A stretch of 64,000 nt of DNA, from positions 897,456 to 961,455 of the forward strand of contig NZ_CP026498.1 in the NCBI RefSeq assembly GCF_002953255.1. The letters are read 5' to 3'. The translations under genes were made by a program, and so were the position numbers. Shown here piece after piece: positions 49,291 through 57,964 of the stretch (its first letter is position 1; every line of letters starts with the position of its first letter). This stretch comes from Streptomyces sp. CB01881. Lineage in GTDB: Bacteria; Actinomycetota; Actinomycetes; Streptomycetales; Streptomycetaceae. Below the pieces are notes generated by a model. It was not told the DNA's origin and ran no database searches. It saw only the letters and a list, made by a program, of their open reading frames with translations.

Positions 49291-50186
49291 TTATGCGGCT
49301 TGGGCGAGTGTAGTTGATGTTGTGCTGAGGGCGGTCTCGTAGGCGATGGGGCTGCGGTGCCCGAGGCTGCTGTGGCGGCGGACGGTGTTGTAGCGGTGGA
49401 GCCAGCGGAAGAGTTCGAGGCGGGCTTCGCGCTCGCTGGACCAGCCCCTTCGGCCCTGGAGTGTCTCGCGTTTCGCGGTCGCGTTGAAGCTCTCCGCGAG
49501 CGCGTTGTCGGCGCTGGACCCGACGGCGCTCATGGACTGGGTCACGCCGGCCCGGCGGCAGGCCTCGGCGAAGGTCCGGGAGGTGTATTGCGACCCGTGA
49601 TCGGTGTGCATCACGGTCCCGTCCAGGCTGCCGCGGGTCCGCTCGGCCGCGGCGAGCGCGTCGACGACCAGCTCGGCGCGCATGTGGTCGGCGATCGCCC
49701 AGCCGGCCAGCCGACGTGAGCACAGGTCGATCACGGTCGCGAGATAGCAGAACTTCCCGCCCCCGACGCTCAGATAGGTGATGTCGCCGACGTACTTCTG
49801 GTTCGGTTGCTCGGCGGTGAAGTCGCGGCCGACCAGGTCCGGGGCCTTCGCAGCGGCAGGGTCCGCGATGGTGGTGCGGTGTTTGCGGCGCAGTCGCAGT
49901 CCGGCGATCCCGGCGGCGTTCATCAGGCGGGCGACCTTCTTGTGGTTCACGACCTCCCCCTGGTCGCGGAGCTCGGCGGTGACGCGGGGGACGCCGTAGG
50001 TGCCGTCCGAGGCGGCGTGGACCGCGCGTATCCGCGCGGTGGCCTGGGTGTCCGCGGCCTGCCGGGCGACCCGCGCCGGGGCGGTGGACCGCCAATAGTA
50101 GAAGCTGGACCGGGCGATGCCCAGGACCTGACACAACCGCTTGACGCCGTAGCGGCGCTGGTGGTCGGCAACGAACTGGCAGCGGT
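49291..50186 (-). pseudogene. IS3 orfB, DDE transposase catalytic part, 5' end disrupted
   Basis: The frame reads NRCQFVADHQRRYGVKRLCQ and continues through SSFYYWR. The integrase core follows, with DDE residues in KYVGDITYLS, VMHTDHGSQYTS and DNALAESFNATAKRE. It stops at 49291. In an intact IS3 element orfB is made by frameshift from orfA; the ISAzo13 insertion lies exactly at that junction, so its normal expression is lost, though an internal ATG (50136) could give a shorter protein. Confidence 0.8.
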
Positions 50187-50189
50187 TCA

Positions 50190-51962
50190 GGAGCCGTAAT
50201 TCATTTACTGCTTGAGTTGATCTCGTTGTCGTGGTCCTCGATCACGCGCTTCAAGGCTTCGAGTGTGCGAGGAGGGCGGGGCCGGCGGAAGACGAGGATC
50301 CTGGCGAGCTCGGGCCCGGCGAATGCCAACAACGGCTTGGACCTCCCGGCGTGGTAGCTCAGCACGTTGCGCTTGCGGCCCATCAGCTCGGCCGCGAGGG
50401 TGAGGGTGACGGAGTTTCGGCTGCGGAGAACGGCGGCCAGGACACGGTGGCGGTGATCGAGGGTGCCGAAGCCGGGGTTGCGGCCGCGGCCGTCCCTGCC
50501 CGCACTTTGACGTTCGGCTTCGGTCAGGATCTGCTGGCACGGTTCGAGGCGGAGGACGAGCTGTTCGAACTCTTCTCGGGGCATGCCGGTGAGTGCGGGG
50601 TGGGTGAGGAGGAAGGTGACCTCGGCCGGGATCGGAGGCCCCGACTCGTCGCGTGGATCTTCTTGAAGCTGCTGGTCGGGGCCCTGCGGGGCGATGGTGT
50701 AGTTCCACTCGCCATGGAACTCATCGCGCTCGACCCGCTGCTCGACGCCCTTGCGCTCGGCCCGAGTGAGTGTTCGGCCGGTGGGGTACTCGTTCTCGTC
50801 GAGGACGGCCTGGACGGTCAGCCCGGTGCTCGTGCGGGTGGCCGAGATGGTCTGCAGCAGCACCTCGTAGCTGGTCAGCGGCTGCCCCCGCAGGCTGTGG
50901 GTGATCCTGGAGAACAGCCGGTGTTCGACCTTGTTCCATTTCGAAGTCGCGGGCGGAAAGTGCAGGACGGTGACGGCCAGGCCGGACTCGTCGGCGAAGG
51001 CGGCGAGGTCCTTCTTGAACAATGTGGAGTCCGCTGAGTTCGCCCCTCCCGAGTCGGCGGTGACCAGTAGGCGCGTGGCGTCGGGGTAGTCCAGGCGCCC
51101 CTGGTGGTTCCACCAGCGCCGCAGGGACTCCACCGCGAAGGCGGCGGTGTTGCGGTCGGTGCCGACGTTGACCCAGCCGGTGTCGCGTCCCAGGTCGTAG
51201 ACGCCATAAGGGATGGCGATCGGTGCTCCTGGGCCCAGGAAGTCGTGGTCCGGGGCGGTGATCGGCTCGCCCTTGGGACGCCAGCTGCGGCCGGCGCGGG
51301 CGAAGTCTCCGATCGGCTCCTTCTTCTTCGCGTCCACGCTCACCACCGGCAGGCCCTGCGCGAGGAAGCGTTCGACGGCGGCGTTGATGTGCCGAAACTG
51401 GGCGTCTCGGTCGGGCACGTGGCTGCCGGCCCGGGTCTTGGCCATGCCCTGCAGGCTGAAGCCCAGCCCACGCAGCAGGTCGCCGACCACGGGGGCGCTG
51501 ACCGGATGGCCCGCCTCGGTCAGCTCACGAGCCAGGTCGCGCAGCGAGGCGGTGGTCCAGCGCAGTGGCGAAACGGGGTCGCCCACCTCGTGCGGCTCGA
51601 TCAGCGACTCCAGTGCCGCCACCAGGCCCGGGTCGCGCTCCGCGGCGGACTTGCGCCCACCGCCGGGTCGGCGGACCCGTCCCAGCACCTCCGCCCCGCC
51701 CGCGAGCTCGTCGCATCCCCGGGCAACGGTCGACTCCGACACCTCCGCCAGCCTGGCGACCGCCGAGATCCCGCCGTGTCCCAGAGCCTCGGCCTCGGAG
51801 GCCAGGTAGAGGCGGCGCTGCCGCTCGTCCAGATGCGGCAGCAGCACCGCGAACTTCACATCCAGCACCGCAAGGACATCACCCGGGATCGTCACAACAG
51901 CCCATCTACCATGCCCCGCAGCGACATTGGGCTGAAACCGGCAGTAATTTGCTTACGGCTCC
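50190..51962 (-). mobile_element. ISAzo13-family insertion sequence
   Basis: 1773 bp. Both ends start GGAGCCGTAA in inverted orientation, with a second match TTACTGC further in. A TCA target duplication flanks it (50187-50189 and 51963-51965). It carries one transposase gene and sits inside the IS3 element. The clean duplication implies a fairly recent insertion after the IS3 event. Confidence 0.85.
50201..51895 (-). CDS. ISAzo13-family (Rhodopirellula-type) transposase
   Basis: 564 residues. The N-terminal HTH region includes HGGISAVARLAEVSESTVAR. The DDE core shows VVSVDAKKKEPIGDF, TRLLVTADSGGANSADSTLF and ATSKWNKVEHRLFSRI, which is diagnostic for the ISAzo13 group. It fills nearly the whole element and looks intact, so the IS may be active. 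Confidence 0.88.
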   Translation of the reverse strand: MTIPGDVLAVLDVKFAVLLPHLDERQRRLYLASEAEALGHGGISAVARLAEVSESTVARGCDELAGGAEVLGRVRRPGGGRKSAAERDPGLVAALESLIEPHEVGDPVSPLRWTTASLRDLARELTEAGHPVSAPVVGDLLRGLGFSLQGMAKTRAGSHVPDRDAQFRHINAAVERFLAQGLPVVSVDAKKKEPIGDFARAGRSWRPKGEPITAPDHDFLGPGAPIAIPYGVYDLGRDTGWVNVGTDRNTAAFAVESLRRWWNHQGRLDYPDATRLLVTADSGGANSADSTLFKKDLAAFADESGLAVTVLHFPPATSKWNKVEHRLFSRITHSLRGQPLTSYEVLLQTISATRTSTGLTVQAVLDENEYPTGRTLTRAERKGVEQRVERDEFHGEWNYTIAPQGPDQQLQEDPRDESGPPIPAEVTFLLTHPALTGMPREEFEQLVLRLEPCQQILTEAERQSAGRDGRGRNPGFGTLDHRHRVLAAVLRSRNSVTLTLAAELMGRKRNVLSYHAGRSKPLLAFAGPELARILVFRRPRPPRTLEALKRVIEDHDNEINSSSK

Positions 51963-52271
51963 TCACCAGCGCGTCTCCCCTGCGAAATACCGGGCGGCCT
52001 TGCGCAGGATGTCCCGCTCCTCCTCCAACTCCCGAATCCTCTTGCGCGCGGCCGCCAGCTCGGCCTGCACCGCGTCAGCAGCCGGGGCCGGAGTGACTGC
52101 CCCGGACGCCGAGTGCGATGCGGGACGCCGTCCGTCGGCGGTGCGGATCCAGTTGCGCAGGGTCTCGGTGTTCACTCCCAGGTCCTCGGCGACCGACTTG
52201 ATCGTCGCCCCCGGCCGGGACCGGTACAGCGCGACCGCGTCCGCCTTGAACTGCGGCGGGTAGTGCTTCAT
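51963..52271 (-). CDS. IS3 orfA, HTH transposase subunit
   Basis: 102 residues. MKHYPPQFKADAVALYRSRP with VAEDLGVNTETLRNWIRTAD is the Tnp_1 HTH, and ARKRIRELEEERDILRKAAR is the leucine-zipper helix that precedes the slip site. It ends TRW-stop at 51963, whose TGA is part of the TCA duplication of the inserted IS. Coding looks intact. Confidence 0.85.
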   Translation of the reverse strand: MKHYPPQFKADAVALYRSRPGATIKSVAEDLGVNTETLRNWIRTADGRRPASHSASGAVTPAPAADAVQAELAAARKRIRELEEERDILRKAARYFAGETRW

Positions 52272-52343
52272 CACCATCTCTGCAGGACTCCTATCCACCC
52301 GGACCATCAAGATCCAAGTGTCTCTGGTGTCCAACATCCGGGG

Positions 52344-53372
52344 TCAACGCCCGTAGACCTGCCTCGGCGTCTGCTGGTCGGCGTGGCATATCCCCGGGTT
52401 GGCGGAGCAGGTGTCATTCCCCACAGGCGTCGCGAAGACGATGTCATCGATGATCGCGCTGATGATGTGGCACAGCAGGCAGTGACCCGAGGGGTCGGTG
52501 TTGCCGACCGGGTCGCCGTTGCCGTAGGTGAAGCGGTTGCCTTGGATGGAGGGTGTCGTGCCCAGCTGCCAGGAATCGCGGGAGGCGAAGGTGCCGCTGC
52601 CGGGTCGGTACCAGCGGGCGGCCATGTTGACGTCGCCCGAGGCGGGGTCGGTCCAGCCGCTCTGGTAGCCGAGCGAGTTGGTGGCCCCGGCGCTTGCCGT
52701 GGGCTTGCCGAAGGGGTCGTAGGCGGTGGAGCCGGTGACGCTCTTGGCGGTCGGGTCGATGGTGGCGACCACATCGGTGTGCTGGTCGCTGATCACCAGG
52801 CGCGGGTTGGGCGTTGCGCCGGTGGTCGCCGTGCCGAGGAGCTTGCCGCCGGGGGTGCGGGTGTAGGTGGCGGTGCCGTCCGTGACCACGTTGTTGGAGC
52901 CGCCGTCGTAGGTGAAGGTGGTGTTTCCTGCCTGGGCAACGCGGTCGGTCGAGTCGTAGCTGTAGGTGGACGGCCCTTCCTTGACCATCCGGTCGAAGCC
53001 GTCGAACTGGACGTCCTTGGGCTGGGAGCCCTGGGCGGTGCTGCCGGTAAGGGTCCCGCGGGCCGAGTAGCTGTACGTCGTGGTCCCGTCGTTGAGCAGT
53101 TCGTTGCGCTCGTCGAAGCTGGAGGCGGTGTCGCCGGCGGAGGTCCGGTTGCCGGCCGCGTCCCAGGTGTACGCGGTGGCGGTGGTGCCGTTGTTCCAGT
53201 TGGTGAGCCGCCCGGCCAGGTCGTAGCCGTACTGGTTGGTGGCGGCCCCTGCTGTGCCGGTGGTGGTCTTGCTGGTCATCCGGCTGTTGAGGTCGTAGCT
53301 GTAGCCGATCGAGGCGACGGCCGTTCCGCTGGGGTTCTTGCCTGGCCCCCCTTGACTCGCCTTCTCCCGTGC
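52344..53372 (-). pseudogene. RHS/YD-repeat protein fragment, truncated at both ends
   Basis: YD-type repeats are plain: YGYDLAGRLTNW, YTWDAAGNRTSA, VQFDGFDRMVKEG, TYSYDSTDRV. Then come YDPFGKPTAS and RWYRPGSGTFASRDS, the usual RHS core end, and GNTDPSGH, after which the variable toxin tip begins (CLLCHIISAIIDDI). Only ~40 tip residues remain because the IS3 end begins there; the stop codon (TGA 52346-52344) is supplied by the IS terminal repeat. Upstream an in-frame TAG at 53375 closes it. The large N-terminal part is absent. Confidence 0.85.
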
Positions 53373-53385
53373 CTACCGTCCGGCG
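53357..53385 (+). promoter_or_regulatory. Candidate promoter of the small membrane-protein gene
   Basis: TTGACT at about 53353 is followed 16-17 bases later by TACCGT, a plausible main-sigma-factor promoter, about 100 bases before the next start codon. No experimental-type evidence. Confidence 0.35.
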
Positions 53386-53475
53386 CCATGGACCGCCGGA
53401 AGGGGCCCGTGGCGCCGCATTGTGTCCAGGGCCGCCGCCCCGGTCCGTGTCAGCAACCACACGAAGGAGACGAGC

Positions 53476-53694
53476 ATGACGGAGAACAGGCTGCGCAGCG
53501 AGGAACGGGGCGCGGCGGGGTGGGATGGCGTAGACCGCAGGACGCGCCCTGTGGTGCGGCGGGGTTGGTGGGTGGCCTGGCGGAGTCCGGAGCGGATGGG
53601 GGGTGCGGTGCTCGCCTCGGCCGGCGCGACCTGGCTGGTGCAGGGGGTGGCGTTCGTGGTGGAACACCTGCACATCACGGTGTTCTGGCGCTGA
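53476..53694 (+). CDS. Small membrane protein, function unknown
   Basis: 72 residues. A basic N-terminal half (TRPVVRRGWWVAWRSPERM) precedes one hydrophobic helix (GGAVLASAGATWLVQGVAFV) and a short end. ATG 53476 has an AAGGAGA site 8 bases upstream. A hairpin follows directly. It is divergent from the RHS fragment; an immunity role is possible but untested. Confidence 0.55.
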   Translation: MTENRLRSEERGAAGWDGVDRRTRPVVRRGWWVAWRSPERMGGAVLASAGATWLVQGVAFVVEHLHITVFWR

Positions 53695-53705
53695 CCCCTG
53701 AGGGC

Positions 53706-53746
53706 CGGCCCGCCGTTTCCGCTCGGGGGTTCGGAACGGCGGGCCG
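53706..53746. terminator. Hairpin after the small membrane-protein gene
   Basis: A 13-14 bp stem (GCCCGCCGTTTCCG with CGGAACGGCGGGC, one bulged T) starts 12 bases after the stop codon. Confidence 0.65.
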
Positions 53747-53761
53747 GGCTTCTCCAGGCTG

Positions 53762-53798
53762 CGGCGTAGCCGCGGGTCACGCACCCGCGGCTACGCCG
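53762..53798. terminator. Second perfect hairpin
   Basis: A perfect 16-bp stem (53762-53777 with 53783-53798) and 5-base loop just before the nuclease relic. Two strong hairpins within 90 bases are unusual; this one may have belonged to a lost neighbouring gene. Confidence 0.6.
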
Positions 53799-53805
53799 TG
53801 CGCCG

Positions 53806-54021
53806 TCGGGGTGGTCGTTGGCCCGCTCGAACCGCCAGAAGTCCGACAAGGACATCGCCGAATGGTGCCCGGTCGAGACCGAGAAGTGCGACTACATCAA
53901 CCGCTGGACCGTATCCAAGACCCGCTGGCGCCAAAGCGTCGACACCACCGAGAAGAACGTCCTGCGTGACCTCGGCGCGAACTGCCCCAACGACAACCTG
54001 ACCATCAGGCTCGCCCGCTGA
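53806..54021 (+). pseudogene. C-terminal relic of a secreted DUF1524-type HNH nuclease
   Basis: The frame reads RSNRQKSDKDIAEWCPVETE, CDYINRWTVSKTRWRQSVDT and TEKNVLRDLGANC, which matches the end of actinobacterial HNH family (DUF1524) nucleases, where the first Asn is part of the active site. The catalytic His region and signal peptide are missing, so it is a 5'-truncated remnant; a TTG at 53818 could still open it. Confidence 0.55.
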
Positions 54022-54112
54022 CCGCCAGACCCGGCACCGCCGGGCGGCAGCGGGAACACCCGCCAGGCCCCGCTGCGCCAGGTCGACGGCCGCGTCCGTG
54101 GTCGGCACGGGG

Positions 54113-54448
54113 TCAGCAGACACACGAGTATTCGTGGTCGGCGCCGCAGTCGCAGCAGTGGAAGCCCTCGATCAGGTACCCGCACCCCTCGCAGCCGAAG
54201 TCGAAGGCCACCAGGTCGTCGTCGTGCTCGTCCGTGGTCGCGCTGTCACGGGCGTTGCGCTGCTGTTCGAGGAGCTCTACGGCGGCCTTGTAGGTGGTGA
54301 TGTTCTTGTAGCCCTCGAAGATGTCGTACAGGAGAACGCGTTCGGCGGTGTCGGGGTGGTCGAGCAGCGCGATCGCGTCGGTGTGCGTGAGCTTGTAGGT
54401 GCTCTTGATCGCGGCGAGTGCGCTCTTGCGGGCGTGGTTCTTCGGCAT
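54113..54448 (-). CDS. Small Cys-rich putative zinc-binding protein
   Basis: 111 residues. The N-terminal 60 are helical (AIALLDHPDTAERVLLYDIF, YKAAVELLEQQRNA); the last 30 hold seven Cys and His residues (CEGCGYLIEGFHCCDCGADH, CVC), a likely zinc ribbon. A GGGAGGGG site precedes ATG 54448. No family recognised; it could be a small nucleic-acid- or protein-binding protein. Confidence 0.65.
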   Translation of the reverse strand: MPKNHARKSALAAIKSTYKLTHTDAIALLDHPDTAERVLLYDIFEGYKNITTYKAAVELLEQQRNARDSATTDEHDDDLVAFDFGCEGCGYLIEGFHCCDCGADHEYSCVC

Positions 54449-54812
54449 GGCAGGCCCCTCCCAGGGCTGCGGCGATCCCGTGACCCGCCGCGCAGGAAGG
54501 CGTCGGCCGGAAGAAGCGAAGGATGGAACTGGCGGCTCGGCGCGGAGCACCTTCGGCCGCGTCCGGTCACGGGCCGGACGGTCGCCGGGCCTGGCGAGCC
54601 GGGCCCACGGTCACTGACCGCGTATCAAAGGTAGTGGACAGCCCCGACAGTGTCCGGCGGAACGCGGTGAGCTGCCTCGGCGGGTCCGACGTGCGGCCCG
54701 GAGCCCGGCACCCGCCGCCCGTCGCGGACCAATTTCGGGCGGACGCGCGGCGCACGGGTGAACCAACACCGACTGGCGCACCCGGACGAGCCAAATCGGT
54801 GTTGATTCATGC
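54449..54812. other. Gap with no recognised gene
   Basis: About 360 bases between divergently placed genes. It must contain promoters for both sides. No strong structure or coding frame was seen. Confidence 0.3.
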
Positions 54813-55121
54813 GTGACAGCTCACGGCGACTACCAGTTCCTCTCCGATCCCGCCGACGCCTGGACGCTCATGCTCCCCATCGTCCCCGGCTCACGCCCGG
54901 CCGACGACGAGACCGTCGTCCTGAGGAAACCGGCCACGGACACCTTGCAGATCCCGGCGAACGTCGACAGGTGGGTGGAGCTGTCCGAGGCGCTCACACA
55001 GGCGGGTGTTCCGCCGGCCGTGGGCGACGTCGCCGCGTTGCGGCAGATCGCGAAACTGGACCAGGTCGTGGCGGACGCGGTTGTCCGCTGGGTTCTCGTT
55101 GCCAACCGGTGGACCCGCTGA
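54813..55121 (+). CDS. Hypothetical protein
   Basis: 102 residues starting GTG 54813 (MTAHGDYQFLSDPADAWTLM) with DRWVELSEALTQAGVPPAVG and LRQIAKLDQVVADAVVRWVL. Codon bias and amino-acid make-up look natural, but the ribosome site is weak and no domain is known. Confidence 0.5.
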   Translation: MTAHGDYQFLSDPADAWTLMLPIVPGSRPADDETVVLRKPATDTLQIPANVDRWVELSEALTQAGVPPAVGDVAALRQIAKLDQVVADAVVRWVLVANRWTR

Positions 55122-55258
55122 CGCTTCGGTCGTCCGGTGCGGACCTGGTCCTGGTCGTTGGGCCCTACCTGCGGCGGAGCACGCAGCTCGCTTGAGCCAG
55201 GTGGCTCGGTCGGCGAGTTGTTCGGTGTCCCAGCCGGCACCGACAGGTCGGCGGGTGG

Positions 55259-55420
55259 TCAGGGCTTGCGGTTGAGGAGGAGGGTGAGGAGGTCGCGGGC
55301 GGCGCGGCGGCGGTGCGGGGTGGGCGCGGCGATGGCGGTGAGGGCGAGGACGGTGATGGTGGTGAGGTAGCCGGCGGCCGAGGTGGCCAGGGCGAGGGTT
55401 GCGGGGTCGTGGGCGTTCAT
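55259..55420 (-). CDS. 53-residue membrane peptide
   Basis: ATG 55420 with a GGAAGAAG site opens MNAHDPATLALATSAAGYLT, TITVLALTAIAAPTPHRRRA and RDLLTLLLNRKP. One hydrophobic helix followed by a basic end suggests a small membrane protein. It follows the frameshifted gene at 55.5-56.2 kb, with a hairpin between. Confidence 0.5.
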   Translation of the reverse strand: MNAHDPATLALATSAAGYLTTITVLALTAIAAPTPHRRRAARDLLTLLLNRKP

Positions 55421-55443
55421 CGGCTTCTTCCGTTCAGCTGGGC

Positions 55444-55472
55444 CGGGCCGGCGCGCGGTGGGTGCCGGCCCG
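55444..55472. terminator. Hairpin between two minus-strand genes
   Basis: CGGGCCGGC (55444-55452) pairs with GCCGGCCCG (55464-55472), 9 bp, just after the stop at 55491. Confidence 0.5.
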
Positions 55473-55490
55473 GTAGACGGGGCGGGTGGG

Positions 55491-56164
55491 TCAGTGGGAG
55501 GCGAGTTCCTGGAGGCGGTGGGCGACGTCGGCGGTGGGCAGGCTCAGCAGGCCGCAGTCTCCGTCCTCGCGGGGCAGGTCGTTGATCGCCTCGCGCAGTG
55601 CGCTGTCGGGGCGGGGAAGGCCGGCGGTGTCGGGCAGGGGCGGGGCGAGGCGGGAGGCGAGGTGGGCGTAGCCGGGCAGGTCGGGCAGTTCGGGGGCGAT
55701 GGGGGCGATGGTGCCATCTTCGAGGCGGGCGGGGCCTGCTGGAACCAGTGCTCGGCGTCGTGCGGCTCGCCCATGCGCAGGTGGTGGAGGTAGAGGCAGT
55801 AGGCGGCGAGGTGGCTGCCGGCGCCGGCGGCGAACTGCCACCACCAGGTGGCCGAGTACTGGCGTCCGGCGAGGTCGAGCAGGCAGCCGAAGACCAGTGC
55901 TCCGTTGGGTTCCCATCCGTCGACGAGGCGGTCGATCGTCTCGTAGGCGTCGGGTTCGTTGATGACGACGGTGGCCAGGGTCCGCAGGTCGCGGCGGGCG
56001 TCGGCGTGCACGGTCGTGGGCGCTGTGGGGGGGGTCTGCGGCGCGAGGGCGGCGAGTTTCTCGGCGATGCGGCGCTGGCCGGCTTCGAGGTCGTAGCGGG
56101 GGCGGTCGGCGGGCAGGGGGCCCGCGGCCTTCAGCAGGCGATCGAGGTCGGGGAGGGTCGTCAC
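55491..56164 (-). pseudogene. Hypothetical protein gene with a frameshift
   Basis: From ATG 56164 (MTTLPDLDRLLKAAGPLPAD) the frame is natural through WWWQFAAGAGSHLAAYCLYL and EPHDAEHWFQQAP, then becomes Pro/Thr low complexity. The neighbouring frame continues naturally as RLEDGTIAPIAPELPDLPGY and LLSLPTADVAHRLQELASH to a stop at 55491. The shift lies near 55735 in a C-rich run. It starts 4 bases after the sigma-like gene, so the two form an operon. Family unknown. Confidence 0.6.
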
Positions 56165-56168
56165 CTGG

Positions 56169-56763
56169 TCACTCCTGGTCCTTGGTGGTGGCGGGGCTGA
56201 TGATCCGGCGTGGCTGCAGCCGGGCCTCCAGCTTGTGTCGGGCCTGGGTGGTGAGGGACTTCACCGTTGCCTCGTCGATGCCCATCGCCGTGCGGGCCAC
56301 GCTGAGCCCGGTGATGAAGCGGAGCACGATCACGTCGAACTTGGCGCCCGTCAGTGCCTTGATGGCCTCGCCGAGCGCGATGCCCGCCTCCAGGTTGTTG
56401 ACGCTCACGGTCAGGTCGTCCAGGAACGGCTCCTTCTCCAGGCGCAGCGCCTCGGAGAACATCAGCCGGCCCGGACAGGGCGCGGAAGCGGTCGACGTAC
56501 TCGCGTTCCACCTCCACCAGGTGGCGCAGCGCGGCCCAGGCGTGGGTGGCAGGCTGGGGGTGTGTCAGGACGCGGTCCCAGCAGGCGCCGAGCTCGACGA
56601 ATGCTTCGGTGACGAGGTCCTGGGCGAGGGTGGCGTCGTCGAGGCAGGCGTAGGCGTAGTCGAAGTAGGCGTCGGCGTGGAGCTCCTGGAAGGCTCGGAA
56701 GGTTATGGGCAGGTCCACCCGGGGGGTGGTGCCGGCGGCGTCGGTGTGGGTCGGGTCGGTCAC
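56169..56763 (-). pseudogene. Sigma-factor-like gene with a frameshift
   Basis: GTG 56763 (site GGGGAGG) opens TDPTHTDAAGTTPRVDLP, then FRAFQELHADAYFDYAYACL and LAQDLVTEAFVELGACWDRV, a region-2-like pattern. After EYVDRFRALSG the frame changes near 56465 and continues as MFSEALRLEKEPFL and KALTGAKFDVIVLRFITGLS with ARTAMGIDEATVKSLTTQAR, a region-4-like HTH. The two halves together resemble an ECF-type sigma factor. Alternatively the second half is a separate gene starting at ATG 56462. Confidence 0.6.
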
Positions 56764-56891
56764 TTCGCCTCCCCGGCCGGGTCCGGGACGCTGCCGCGCG
56801 GCCGGCGGGAACGGGCGGCGCAGGGCAGGGCGAGGACCACGGTGCCGGGTCGGCCGGCGGGCCGCGGCGGGAGGGGAGGATGCAGGTACAT
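56760..56891 (-). CDS. 43-residue peptide upstream of the sigma-like gene
   Basis: ATG 56891 opens MYLHPPLPPRPAGRPGTVVL and ends DPAGEAK with a TGA overlapping the sigma GTG (GTGA). It may be a leader for translation coupling. Pro/Arg-rich, so chance coding is possible. Confidence 0.3.
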   Translation of the reverse strand: MYLHPPLPPRPAGRPGTVVLALPCAARSRRPRGSVPDPAGEAK

Positions 56892-57231
56892 AGGGCGGGG
56901 TCCTTCGCTGGTCGGGTACAGGGGCACGGTGACGTTCCGCGGGGGTCCATGCGCGTAGCGTGCCGATAGGGGCATCCAATCCTTCGAACAGGCGAAAGGT
57001 TCACGTTCCGAAGGTAAAGAATTGCAGAGGGTGACATTCCGCGGCTTGGGCAACGACTACCGCCTGAAAACGGGTATATGGCCATGAAGCATGGCGACAG
57101 CACCCCTCCACACCCGGGAAACGCTTCAAGTCATGGACGCGAGAACCGGCCCGACTCGAACACCACGCTGCCTGGAGGAAACCGGCCGCCCACAACCCCG
57201 GCGCAGCCACGACAGCACCCTGCACCGCCGA
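56892..57231. other. Gap downstream of the imuA-like gene
   Basis: About 340 bases. It includes a less GC-rich part (56990-57080) that probably holds the promoter of the sigma-like operon. No imuB or dnaE2 gene follows the imuA-like gene here. Confidence 0.35.
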
Positions 57232-57964
57232 CTACGCCAAGGCGGCGGCCACCGTGTCCTCCGGCCGCCTCTCGACGGCGGCGCTCTCCTCCACCACGCC
57301 GACGGAGCCGCTCGCGTCCGGCAGCCACAGCTCCGCGGCACGAGAACGCGACGCCGAACCCCGCCCCGACACCGTCACCCGCGCCCGCCGGCCGGTCAGC
57401 TGCCCGTGACCCTCCCCCAGTCCGAAACCACCGCCTGGAGCTCACCTCCAGGCGCAGCTGGGCGCCGGGCCAGGGACCGGGGGTGATGAGAACGGTGCCG
57501 TTGCGGCGCAGCTGCGCCGCGAGGCGCTCAAGGGCGCGGGGCGCAAGGCCGGTGGGTGCGGCGGCGAGGACGACGGTGCAGGCCGAGGCGAGCGCGGTGA
57601 CGACCTCGGCGAGGTGCTCGCCGGGGTGGTCGGCGACGACGAGGCGGCGCAGGTCGATGCCGTAGCCGTCCGCTGCTGCCAGGCCGAGGTCGGGCAGGCC
57701 GACGGCGGCTGTCCAGGCGTGGTCGTCCGCGATGGCGGGGCCGGCGGCGAGGGCCCGGAGCAGGCTCATGTCGGTGGCCTCGGTGATGGTGCCCTTGGCC
57801 AGGCCGCCGTGCGGAAGCAGCCGGGCGAGCGGTTCCAGGACCGGCAGGACGGTGGCTTGGGCCTGCCGGGCGCGGGTCGCCGGGGAGGTCTGTTCCAGCA
57901 GGGCGGCAAGCCGCTCGGCGCTGTCGACGTACGCCTGGTCGCGGATGGCGGCGAGCCTGGTCAC
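57232..57964 (-). pseudogene. imuA-like (RecA-related mutasome accessory) gene with a frameshift
   Basis: From GTG 57964 the protein reads VTRLAAIRDQAYVDSAERLA and LLPHGGLAKGTITEATDMSL, LVVADHPGEHLAEVVTALAS, LRRNGTVLITPGPW, the actinobacterial ImuA-like pattern. It then shifts near 57424; in the next frame it continues LGEGHGQLTGRRARVTVSGR, AAELWLPDASGSVGVVEESA and stops TAG 57232. One base change would restore ~243 residues. ImuA proteins act with ImuB and DnaE2 in damage-induced mutagenesis. No imuB is adjacent. Its GTG overlaps the upstream stop (GTGA). Confidence 0.7.

Larger units (their letters stand above)
49266..52347 (-). mobile_element. IS3-family element, split by an ISAzo13-family element
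   Basis: A perfect 21-base inverted repeat bounds it (49266-49286 and 52327-52347; TTGACCCCGGATGTTGGACA). Inside, on the minus strand, are orfA (52271-51963) and orfB (50186-49291), separated by another IS. Flanking bases differ on the two sides (GGC-type left, CGC-type right), so no target duplication is seen; one flank may have been deleted later. Confidence 0.85.

Noticed and set aside
52113..53969. 618-residue plus-strand Gly/Val frame
   Set aside because: Antisense of the RHS fragment with its YD repeats.
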